Below are positions 18,514-25,668 of a stretch of 64,000 nucleotides of DNA, in pieces. The notes beneath the pieces were generated by a model. It had not been told where the DNA came from and made no database searches. It worked only from the letters and a program-made list of their open reading frames with translations. This DNA is from Streptomyces sp. L-9-10. GTDB lineage: Bacteria; Actinomycetota; Actinomycetes; Streptomycetales; Streptomycetaceae. The position numbers were made by a program, and so were the translations under genes. The stretch spans positions 62,001 through 126,000 of the forward strand of contig NZ_PHRF01000008.1 of the NCBI RefSeq assembly GCF_004151105.1, in the 5' to 3' direction. Every line of letters starts with the position of its first letter. Positions within the stretch are counted from its first letter, which is position 1.

Positions 18514-18562
18514 GGGGACCACGGTCCCTGAGCAGGTGGGGACCACAGTTCCCTGAGCAGGT
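18514..18562 (+). repeat. Tandem 24/25-bp repeat with inner palindrome in the crp leader
   Basis: GGGGACCACGGTCCCTGAGC at the start of 18514-18537 is repeated with small changes at 18538-18562. The first copy contains the palindrome GGGACCACGGTCCC (6-bp arms). The second copy ends seven bases before the crp ribosome binding site. It could be an operator pair or a leader structure. Confidence 0.75.
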
Positions 18563-18580
18563 CCGACAAGGAGAGAACAC

Positions 18581-19255
18581 GTGGACGACGTTCTGCGGCG
18601 TGCCCCGCTCTTCGCGGCGCTCGATGACGAGCAGGCGGCGGAGCTCCGCGCCTCGATGAGTGAAGCGACGCTCGCGCGCGGTGACGCGCTCTTCCACGAG
18701 GGCGACCCGGGCGACCGCCTCTATGTGGTCACCGAGGGCAAGGTCAAACTCCACCGCACCTCCCCCGACGGCCGGGAGAACATGCTGGCCGTACTCGGCC
18801 CCGGCGAACTGATCGGCGAGCTGTCCCTCTTCGACCCCGGCCCGCGCACCGCCACCGCGAGCGCGCTCACCGAGGTCAAGCTCCTCGGGCTCGGCCATGG
18901 CGACCTCCAGCCCTGGCTGAACGCCCGCCCGGAAGTGGCCACGGCCCTGCTGCGCGCGGTCGCGCGCCGACTGCGCAAGACGAACGACCAGATGTCCGAC
19001 CTGGTCTTCTCCGATGTCCCGGGCCGCGTGGCCCGCGCGCTCCTCGACCTGTCGCGCCGTTTCGGCGTCCAGTCGGAGGAAGGCATCCATGTCGTCCACG
19101 ACCTGACGCAGGAAGAGCTGGCCCAGTTGGTCGGCGCCTCCCGCGAGACGGTCAACAAGGCGCTCGCCGACTTCGCGCAGCGCGGCTGGCTGCGCCTTGA
19201 GGCGCGCGCGGTGATCCTGCTGGACGTGGAGCGCCTCGCGAAGCGCTCGCGCTGA
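18581..19255 (+). CDS. crp: Crp-family transcription regulator
   Basis: The start is GTG 18581, six bases after AAGGAGA. The 224-residue protein has a cyclic-nucleotide-binding beta-roll (about 5-120; GDPGDRLY and [11 protein letters not shown] with the phosphate-binding region) and a C-terminal helix-turn-helix (about 165-210; [20 protein letters not shown]). The Streptomyces orthologue influences germination, growth and antibiotic production (known for SCO3571-type Crp). The upstream direct repeats and the GTG-N8-CAC site suggest control of its own expression. Confidence 0.95.
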   Translation: MDDVLRRAPLFAALDDEQAAELRASMSEATLARGDALFHEGDPGDRLYVVTEGKVKLHRTSPDGRENMLAVLGPGELIGELSLFDPGPRTATASALTEVKLLGLGHGDLQPWLNARPEVATALLRAVARRLRKTNDQMSDLVFSDVPGRVARALLDLSRRFGVQSEEGIHVVHDLTQEELAQLVGASRETVNKALADFAQRGWLRLEARAVILLDVERLAKRSR

Positions 19256-19278
19256 CACCCCACACACGCCGCACTCTC

Positions 19279-19313
19279 CGAAGGGCTCCGCCTCCTCCTG
19301 GCGGGGCCCTTCG
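19279..19313. terminator. Bidirectional terminator between crp and the MBL-fold gene
   Basis: CGAAGGGCTCCGCC pairs with GGCGGGGCCCTTCG (14 bp, one wobble) around a seven-base loop. It sits between convergent genes. Confidence 0.8.
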
Positions 19314-19322
19314 CCGCTCCAT

Positions 19323-19377
19323 CCCGCGGATCAGGCCCGCGGATCAGGCCCGCGGATCGGGCCCGCGGATCGGGCCC
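19323..19377. repeat. 13-bp tandem repeats (CCCGCGGATCAGG)
   Basis: Four near-identical copies, the last two with GGG replacing AGG, lie between the terminator and the end of the MBL-fold gene. Confidence 0.85.
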
Positions 19378-19391
19378 CTCAAATCCGGCCC

Positions 19392-20222
19392 TCAGATCAG
19401 ACCGTGCTCGCGCAGATACTCCAGCTGCGCCCTCACGGACAGTTCGGCCGCCGGCCACAGGGACCTGTCCACCCCCGCGTACACATGCGCCACCACCTCG
19501 GCGGGCGTACGGTGCCCGTTCTCCACGGCCGTCTCGACCTGGGCGAGCCGGTTGGCGCGATGGGCGAGATAGAACTCCACCGCGCCCTGGGCGTCGTCCA
19601 GGACAGGCCCATGGCCCGGCAGGACCGTATGGACCCCGTCGTCGACCGTGAGCGAGCGCAGCCGACGGAGCGAGTCGAGGTAGTCGCCGAGCCTGCCGTC
19701 CGGGTGGGCGACGAGTGTCGTACCCCGGCCGAGGACGGTGTCGCCGGTGAGCACCGCGCGATCGGCGGGCAGATGGAAGGAGAGCGAGTCGGCGGTGTGC
19801 CCCGGGGTGGGCACCACGCGCAGCTCAAGACCGCCGGTGGTGATGACGTCCCCGGCCGCGAGTCCCTCGTCCCCCAGCCGCAGCGCCGGGTCCAGGGCGC
19901 GGACAGCGGTACGGGTGAGCGCGGCGAACCGCGCCGCGCCGGCCGCGTGGTCCGGGTGGCCATGGGTGAGGAGGGTCAGGGCGATCCGTTTCCCGGCCTT
20001 CTCCGCGACATCGATGACCGCTTGGAGATGGAGTTCGTCGAGGGGGCCCGGGTCGATCACGACCGCCGAGTCCGCGTCCGGCTCCGAGACGATCCAGGTG
20101 TTGGTGCCGTCGAGGGTCATCGCCGAGGCGTTCGGGGCGAGGACGTTCATGGCGCGGGCCGTGACGGGGCCGGAGAGCACCCCGCCTCGCGGCTGGCCCG
20201 GGAGGGCGGCGGCGTCGGTCAT
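19392..20222 (-). CDS. Metallo-beta-lactamase-fold hydrolase
   Basis: A 276-residue protein starting at ATG 20222, overlapping the upstream Nudix stop by four bases. The metal motif THGHPDH, a following PGHTADS histidine, the GDT aspartate and LPGHGP are all present, so the binuclear zinc site is complete. It resembles glyoxalase II/LACTB2-like hydrolases with a C-terminal winged-helix-like region. The substrate is unknown, but the coupling with a Nudix gene suggests turnover of a nucleotide or CoA-type metabolite. Confidence 0.88.
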   Translation of the reverse strand: MTDAAALPGQPRGGVLSGPVTARAMNVLAPNASAMTLDGTNTWIVSEPDADSAVVIDPGPLDELHLQAVIDVAEKAGKRIALTLLTHGHPDHAAGAARFAALTRTAVRALDPALRLGDEGLAAGDVITTGGLELRVVPTPGHTADSLSFHLPADRAVLTGDTVLGRGTTLVAHPDGRLGDYLDSLRRLRSLTVDDGVHTVLPGHGPVLDDAQGAVEFYLAHRANRLAQVETAVENGHRTPAEVVAHVYAGVDRSLWPAAELSVRAQLEYLREHGLI

Positions 20223-21229
20223 CGGGAACCTCCGGACGGAGTGTGCGTCTGCGTCTCGGTCTCCGTCGCCGTCTGACCGGGGCTCTGGCTCGCGCTCTGG
20301 CGTGGCCCTTGGCTCGGGCTCGGGCTCGGGCTCGGGCTCAGATGCGGGCTCGGGCTCTGCTTCTGCTCGCTCGGACGCGAGTCCACGCGCTTGGTGAACT
20401 CCTCGTGGCCGGGCCAGCTGAGCACCAGCTCCTCGCCCTCCATCCGGGCCGTGGCCAGCACCGGCGTCAGATCGCGGCTGTCGGAACCGGCGAGCGCCTC
20501 GTCGGCCGAACCGTACGACTGGAGCTGACGCAGCGTCGCGACGGTCGGCGGCATCATCAGCAGCTCGCCCCGGTCGTACGCCTCCGTCGCCTCGGCCGGT
20601 CGGATCCACACCGTACGGTCGGCCTCCGTGGAGGCGTTCCTGGTCCGCTGGCCTGGTGGCAGCGCGGCCACGAAGAACCAGGTGTCGTAGCGGCGCGGTT
20701 CGAACTCGGGGGTGATCCAGCGGGCCCACGCGCCGAGCAGGTCGCTGCGCAGCACCAGTCCGCGCCGGTTGAGGAAGTCGGCGAACGACAGTTCGTGCCC
20801 GGCGAGGGCGTCGCGGTCGGCCTCCCAGTCGTCGCCCGTGGTGTCGCCGACGACGGTCCCCGCGGTCTCCCCGGCGAGCAGGACACCGGCCTCCTCGTAG
20901 GTCTCGCGGACCGCCGCGCACACGATGGCCTGCGCGGACGCGGCGTCGACGCCGAGCCGGCGCGCCCATACGTCACGGCCGGGGCCGGCCCAGCCGACGG
21001 TCCCGTCGTCGTCCCGCGGGTCGACTCCGCCGCCGGGGTACGCGTACGCGCCCGCGGCGAACGCCATGGAGGCGCGGCGCCGCAGCATATGGACGGCGGG
21101 GCCGGCGGGATCGTCGCGCAGGAGCATCACGGTCGCGGCCCGCCGGGGAGTCATCGCGGTGATCTCACCGGCGGCGAGGGCACGGATCCGCACGGGCCAT
21201 TCGGGCGGGTACCACTGACCATTGGGCAT
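20219..21229 (-). CDS. Nudix-fold hydrolase with Ser/Pro/Thr-rich C-terminal tail
   Basis: A 336-residue protein from ATG 21229. The Nudix signature is stretched: GGGVDPRDDDG, then AAVRETYEEAGV, which retains the REx2EExG core. The last 55 residues are low complexity (SPSPSPS and TETQT runs) and are encoded by CTCGGG hexamer repeats near 20310-20345; this tail is unlikely to be catalytic. It is translationally coupled to the MBL-fold gene downstream. Confidence 0.85.
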   Translation of the reverse strand: MPNGQWYPPEWPVRIRALAAGEITAMTPRRAATVMLLRDDPAGPAVHMLRRRASMAFAAGAYAYPGGGVDPRDDDGTVGWAGPGRDVWARRLGVDAASAQAIVCAAVRETYEEAGVLLAGETAGTVVGDTTGDDWEADRDALAGHELSFADFLNRRGLVLRSDLLGAWARWITPEFEPRRYDTWFFVAALPPGQRTRNASTEADRTVWIRPAEATEAYDRGELLMMPPTVATLRQLQSYGSADEALAGSDSRDLTPVLATARMEGEELVLSWPGHEEFTKRVDSRPSEQKQSPSPHLSPSPSPSPSQGPRQSASQSPGQTATETETQTHTPSGGSR

Positions 21230-21539
21230 GGCCGGATGCTATGCGCTGGCGCGGGGATGTTCGAGAGGCACTGGAAGGCATGTGTTGCGGCACCACGTAC
21301 AGCACGATCCCACCCGGTGCGTCTCACATACACGCACCAGGCAGGATCTCCGGCCATGCACTGGCCGTGCGGCGGGCGCGGGACGCGTGCCGAGAAGCGA
21401 CCGGCCCGTGTCCACAAGCCACAGGCCCGCGCTCAGCCGCCGCCCGGCCCACGCCCGGCCCCGTCGTACGGCCTGCGCTCAGCCGCCGCCCGGTCCGTCC
21501 TAACCAGCCCGTCGCCCGGCCCGCCGCCCGGCCCGTCGC
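21230..21539. other. 310-base gap
   Basis: Apart from GCCCGG-rich imperfect repeats at 21430-21539 nothing recognisable is present. It should contain the promoter of the Nudix gene and the terminator of the RidA-like gene. Confidence 0.5.
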
Positions 21540-22040
21540 TCAGACCTCGGTCAGCTCCACCTGGATCTCGACCTCGACCGGCGCGTCCAGCGGCAGCACC
21601 GCCACGCCGACCGCGCTGCGCGCGTGCACGCCCTTGTCGCCGAGGACCTGGCCGAGCAGCTCGCTCGCACCGTTGACCACACCCGGCTGGCCGGTGAAGT
21701 CCGCGGCCGAGGCGACGAAGCCCGTGACCTTCACCACGCGCGCGATGCGGTCCAGATCGCCGGTGACGGACTTCACGGCGGCCAGGGCGTTCAGCGCGCA
21801 GGTGGCCGCCAGTTCCTTGGCCTCTTCCGCGGTGACCTCGGCGCCGACCTTGCCGGTCACCGGAAGCTTGCCCTCCACCATCGGGAGCTGGCCCGAGGTG
21901 TAGACGTACGCACCGGACCGTACGGCCGGCTGATAGGCCGCCAGCGGCGGTACGACCTCGGGCAGCCTCAGTCCGAGCTCGGCGAGCCTGGCCTCAACGG
22001 CCCCGGCTCCGGCCGCCGCCCCAGCCCCGGGTCCGCTCAT
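21540..22040 (-). CDS. RidA/YjgF-family protein
   Basis: A 166-residue protein with ATG 22040 overlapping the stop of the upstream small gene (ATGA). The YTSGQLP region, the conserved VVKVTGFVAS strand and the HARSAVGVA arginine match RidA-like enamine/imine deaminases. It lacks nothing obvious, but the Ala/Gly-rich first 15 residues look disordered. Detoxification of reactive enamines from PLP enzymes is the family role. Confidence 0.88.
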   Translation of the reverse strand: MSGPGAGAAAGAGAVEARLAELGLRLPEVVPPLAAYQPAVRSGAYVYTSGQLPMVEGKLPVTGKVGAEVTAEEAKELAATCALNALAAVKSVTGDLDRIARVVKVTGFVASAADFTGQPGVVNGASELLGQVLGDKGVHARSAVGVAVLPLDAPVEVEIQVELTEV

Positions 22041-22198
22041 GCGGCTTTCTCCCGCTTCAGATAGGCCACCAGCTGCTCCGGGTTGTTCGGCCCGGGAACG
22101 ACCTGGACGAGCTCCCAGCCGTCCTCGCCCCAGGTGTCCAGAATCTGCTTGGTCGCGTGCACGAGAAGAGGCACGGTCGCGTATTCCCACTTGGTCAT
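22037..22198 (-). CDS. Small DUF4177-like protein
   Basis: A 53-residue protein (MTKWEYATVPLL...). The WEYATVP start and the DTWGEDGWELVQV core are typical of DUF4177. It is translationally coupled to the RidA-like gene. Function is unknown. Confidence 0.85.
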   Translation of the reverse strand: MTKWEYATVPLLVHATKQILDTWGEDGWELVQVVPGPNNPEQLVAYLKREKAA

Positions 22199-22270
22199 GG
22201 AGGCGACTGTAGTCGTACCGCGTGGCGGCCTCGTGCGTAGCCTGCGGCCCGACTGGTTAGGCTCGAATAC

Positions 22271-23236
22271 GTGAGCAGGCTCCAGGTCGTCAGCGGCAAG
22301 GGCGGTACCGGTAAGACGACGGTCGCCGCCGCCCTCGCGCTCGCCCTCGCCACCGAGGGGAAGCGCACGCTCCTCGTCGAGGTCGAGGGCAGGCAGGGCA
22401 TCGCACAGCTCTTCGAGACAGAGGCCCTTCCGTACGAGGAACGGAAGATCGCCGTCGCCTCGGGCGGCGGCGAGGTGTTCGCGCTGGCCATCGACGCCGA
22501 GCGCGCGCTCCTCGACTACCTCCAGATGTTCTACAAGCTCGGCAGCGCGGGCCGGGCGCTCAAGAAGATCGGTGCGATCGACTTCGCGACGACGATCGCG
22601 CCGGGGGTCAGGGACGTACTGCTGACCGGCAAGGCGTGCGAGGCGGTGCGCAGGCGCGACAAGAGGGGACGTTTCGTCTACGACTACGTCGTGATGGACG
22701 CCCCGCCCACCGGCCGCATCACCCGCTTCCTCAATGTGAACGACGAGGTGGCCGGGCTGGCGAAGATCGGCCCGATACACAATCAGGCGCAGGCCGTGAT
22801 GCGGGTCCTGAAGTCGCCCGAGACGGCCGTGCATCTGGTGACGCTGCTGGAGGAGATGCCGGTCCAGGAGACCGCGGACGGCATCGCCGAGTTGCGGAGC
22901 GCGGAGCTGCGGGTCGGCAAGGTGATCGTGAACATGGTCCGGCCGCATCTCCTGGACGAGGCCGCCGTACGCGCCGCGGCCGGTGATCGCCGCAAGGAGG
23001 TCGCGAAGGCGCTCGCGGCCGCCGGTGTGCCCGCGCCCACGAAGCTCGTCGGGCCACTGCTCGACCAGGCCGCGGAGCACGCGCAGCGCGTGGAGCTGGA
23101 GCGCGAGCAGCGGGCCGTCCTCACCAAACTGGGACTGCCCACGTACGAACTCCCCCTGGTCGGCGAGGGAATGGATCTCGCCGGTCTGTACCGGCTGGCG
23201 GGGGAGCTACGGCAACTCGGGGAGGTCTTCGCATGA
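22271..23236 (+). CDS. ArsA/GET3-family ATPase, first of a pair
   Basis: A 321-residue protein with GTG 22271 and essentially no leader (a TAGGCT -10-like box ends 10 bases upstream), so it is probably leaderless. The deviant Walker A is GKGGTGKTT at residues 9-17. The conserved MDAPPTGRITRFL segment is the ArsA-type DxPPTG switch. Actinobacterial pairs of this type are not arsenic pumps as far as known. It overlaps its partner by four bases. Confidence 0.88.
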   Translation: MSRLQVVSGKGGTGKTTVAAALALALATEGKRTLLVEVEGRQGIAQLFETEALPYEERKIAVASGGGEVFALAIDAERALLDYLQMFYKLGSAGRALKKIGAIDFATTIAPGVRDVLLTGKACEAVRRRDKRGRFVYDYVVMDAPPTGRITRFLNVNDEVAGLAKIGPIHNQAQAVMRVLKSPETAVHLVTLLEEMPVQETADGIAELRSAELRVGKVIVNMVRPHLLDEAAVRAAAGDRRKEVAKALAAAGVPAPTKLVGPLLDQAAEHAQRVELEREQRAVLTKLGLPTYELPLVGEGMDLAGLYRLAGELRQLGEVFA

Positions 23237-24624
23237 CCCTGGACTCTGCGGCTGCCCCACTCGACATCGATCCGCTGCTCGACGACCCGGCCACCCGCAT
23301 CGTGGTGTGCTGCGGCTCGGGCGGCGTCGGCAAGACGACGACCGCGGCGGCTCTCGGCGTACGGGCGGCCGAGCGCGGCCGGAAGGTGGTCGTCCTGACC
23401 ATCGATCCGGCGCGCCGGCTGGCCCAGTCGATGGGGATCGACTCGCTCGACAACACGCCCCGGCAGGTGAAGGGCGTCCAGGGCCCCGGCGAACTGCACG
23501 CCATGATGCTCGACATGAAGCGGACCTTCGACGAGATCGTCGAGGCGCACGCGGACCCCGACCGGGCCCGCGCCATTCTGGAGAACCCCTTCTACCAGTC
23601 CCTGTCGGCCGGCTTCGCGGGCACGCAGGAGTACATGGCGATGGAGAAGCTGGGTCAGCTGCGGTCCCGCGACGAATGGGACCTGATCATCGTCGACACG
23701 CCGCCGTCGCGCTCCGCGCTGGACTTCCTGGACGCGCCGAAGCGGCTCGGTTCCTTTCTCGACGGGAAGTTCATCAGGCTGCTGATGACCCCGGCCAAGA
23801 TGGGCGGCCGGGCGGGGATGAAGTTCCTGAATGTCGGTATGTCGATGATGACGGGCACGCTGGGAAAGCTGCTCGGCGGCCAATTCCTGCGTGACGTACA
23901 GACCTTCATCACCGCGATGGACACGATGTTCGGCGGGTTCCGTACGCGCGCGGACGCGACGTACCGGCTGCTTCAGGCGCCGGGTACGGCGTTTCTGGTG
24001 GTCGCGGCGCCGGAGCGGGACGCCTTGCGGGAGGCGGCGTACTTCGTGGAGCGGCTGGCGGCCGAGGAGATGCCCCTGGCCGGGCTGGTGCTCAACCGTG
24101 TCCACGGCAGCGGCGCCGCGCGGCTGTCGGCGGAGCGGGCGCGGGCCGCGGCGGAAAATCTTGAAGACGGCGGCATTGTGGATCAGGCGGCCGGGAATGC
24201 TCAGAGTCGTGGCAGTGCAGCCTCGGAAGGCTCTTCTCCCGAAGCCTCCGAGACGCACGAGCCCCTCGAAGCCGCCGTACCTGTCGTAGCCGCTGAATCC
24301 GCCGTACCCGCATCCCCGCACGCGTCTGACGAATCCGATGTATCCGACGTATCCACCACGCCCGCCGCCCCGGCCGCACCCGAATCGGTCGCGTCTGTCA
24401 CAAGTTCTGTCACAACTGTGGAACAGCTGACGGCGGGTTTGCTGCGCCTGCACGCCGAACGGATGCAGGTGCTCGCGCGTGAGGAGCGCACGCGCGACCG
24501 CTTCACCGCGCTGCACCCCGAGGTGGCGGTGGCGGAGGTCCCCGCCCTGCCCGGCGATGTTCACGACCTTGCCGGGCTCAGGGCCATCGCGGAGCGCCTC
24601 GCGGCGGGTGGCACGACGCGCTGA
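23233..24624 (+). CDS. ArsA/GET3-family ATPase, second of a pair, with variable insert
   Basis: A 463-residue protein. Walker A GSGGVGKTT is at residues 28-36 (Lys34), with VDTPPSRSALDFLDAP as the switch region. Between about residues 315 and 395 lies a Ser/Ala/Glu-rich low-complexity insert (SDESDVSDVSTT and others). The final 60 residues resume a conserved helical end. It probably forms a heterodimer with the preceding ATPase, just upstream of wblA. Confidence 0.88.
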   Translation: MTLDSAAAPLDIDPLLDDPATRIVVCCGSGGVGKTTTAAALGVRAAERGRKVVVLTIDPARRLAQSMGIDSLDNTPRQVKGVQGPGELHAMMLDMKRTFDEIVEAHADPDRARAILENPFYQSLSAGFAGTQEYMAMEKLGQLRSRDEWDLIIVDTPPSRSALDFLDAPKRLGSFLDGKFIRLLMTPAKMGGRAGMKFLNVGMSMMTGTLGKLLGGQFLRDVQTFITAMDTMFGGFRTRADATYRLLQAPGTAFLVVAAPERDALREAAYFVERLAAEEMPLAGLVLNRVHGSGAARLSAERARAAAENLEDGGIVDQAAGNAQSRGSAASEGSSPEASETHEPLEAAVPVVAAESAVPASPHASDESDVSDVSTTPAAPAAPESVASVTSSVTTVEQLTAGLLRLHAERMQVLAREERTRDRFTALHPEVAVAEVPALPGDVHDLAGLRAIAERLAAGGTTR

Positions 24625-24926
24625 CATGCCCGGCACGCTGTCGCCGCGAAGCTCGACACGCCAGGGCTCGACACGCCAGGCTCGACAGCTCGACACGCCA
24701 GGGTCGGCGCACCGCGCTCGACGCACGCACCGTGCTTGGCGCACTGTGTCCGGCGCATCGCGTACGACGTGACACGCCCGAAGCGCTGCCCGCCTCACCG
24801 CCGAGTCATGGCGCCCTCAGCAGGGGCGAGAGCGATCACGCCACCAATTACCCCACCGGTTTCCCACTGGCTTCGCTACCGGCTCCCCCACCGGTTACCC
24901 CACGGCCCGGTTACCCCACGGCCCGA
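24625..24926. other. Repeat-rich gap between the ATPase pair and wblA
   Basis: It holds direct repeats of CTCGACACGCCAGG (24650-24702) and of TTACCCCACGGCCCG (about 24894-24940). No gene is seen. It should contain terminators for the two convergent units, but no clean hairpin stands out. Confidence 0.6.
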
Positions 24927-25271
24927 TTACCCCACGGCCGCGTACGTCTCGTACGTCTCGTCATCCTCCAAGCCCACAGGCAGGAGGCCCGCGCTGCGCT
25001 CGTACTCCGTGCGCGCGGTCTCAAGCAGCCGGCGCCACGAGGTGACGGTCGGCCGCCTGCGCAGCAGTGCGCGGCGCTCCCGCTCGGTCATCCCGCCCCA
25101 CACGCCGAATTCGACGCGATTGTCCAGCGCGTCGGCCAGGCATTCGGTCCGCACCGGGCATCCGGTGCACACCGCCTTGGCCCTGTTCTGCGCCGCACCC
25201 TGCACGAACAGTTCATCTGGATCGGTAGTGCGGCAAGCTGCCTGCGCACTCCAGTCGGTTACCCAGCCCAT
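24927..25271 (-). CDS. wblA: WhiB-like regulator WblA
   Basis: A 114-residue protein from ATG 25271, with GAGAGGA upstream; GTG 25328 would add 19 residues. Four Fe-S cysteines, Cys13, Cys35, Cys38 and Cys44, are followed by the beta-turn GVWGG (56-60) and an Arg-rich DNA-contact helix RERRALLRRR. WblA represses antibiotic synthesis and supports sporulation in Streptomyces (known). The position next to the ArsA-like pair and the penicillin-binding protein is conserved from memory. Confidence 0.93.
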   Translation of the reverse strand: MGWVTDWSAQAACRTTDPDELFVQGAAQNRAKAVCTGCPVRTECLADALDNRVEFGVWGGMTERERRALLRRRPTVTSWRRLLETARTEYERSAGLLPVGLEDDETYETYAAVG

Positions 25272-25668
25272 GCTGGCGCCGTCCTCTCCCGAATCGAGGC
25301 TCCCCCACGGCGGCAGCGGCATATTCACCGTTGCCAGTTGAGGACGTTACGGAAGGCGGGCACAGCGCAACACCCCCTTCGGGCCCAATCTTGAATGGCC
25401 CGAACGGACTATGCGTACGCGGCAGATCACCCAGGGGAGTGACCCAAGGGCATAACCGGCACATCCGACAAAGTCGGATATTTCACTTGGGCCACAACGG
25501 GCATCTCATGCCAGGCGCAGAGGATTCGGGCGTCAATTTTGCGTGTTTCGGGTTCACGGAAAGTTCACGCCGGGTGCTTGATACGCAACCGCACTGCTGT
25601 GACAGTTGGGGACAGCTTAGGCCAGAGCCTTGACGCGTGTCCGGCGATTGAGAACGTAGGCTGCCCTC
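25272..25668. promoter_or_regulatory. Divergent wblA / PBP control region
   Basis: A 397-base non-coding region, A/T-richer than its surroundings, serving two divergent genes. It contains the PHO-box-like repeats at 25552-25573. Confidence 0.6.
25552..25573 (+). promoter_or_regulatory. Candidate PhoP (PHO) box upstream of the penicillin-binding protein
   Basis: Two copies of GTTCACG start exactly 11 bases apart (25552 and 25563), giving two 11-bp direct repeat units of the PhoP box type (GTTCACC-like). The box ends 95 bases before the PBP start. Phosphate control is inferred from pattern only. Confidence 0.5.

Noticed and set aside
17216..19267. 683-residue fusion including nth
   Set aside because: The upstream half is antisense to crp; the ribosome site at 18265 marks the start of nth.
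19392..20969. 525-residue fusion of MBL-fold and Nudix antisense sequence
   Set aside because: The N-terminal part is a shifted frame of the Nudix gene; ATG 20222 is coupled to the Nudix stop.
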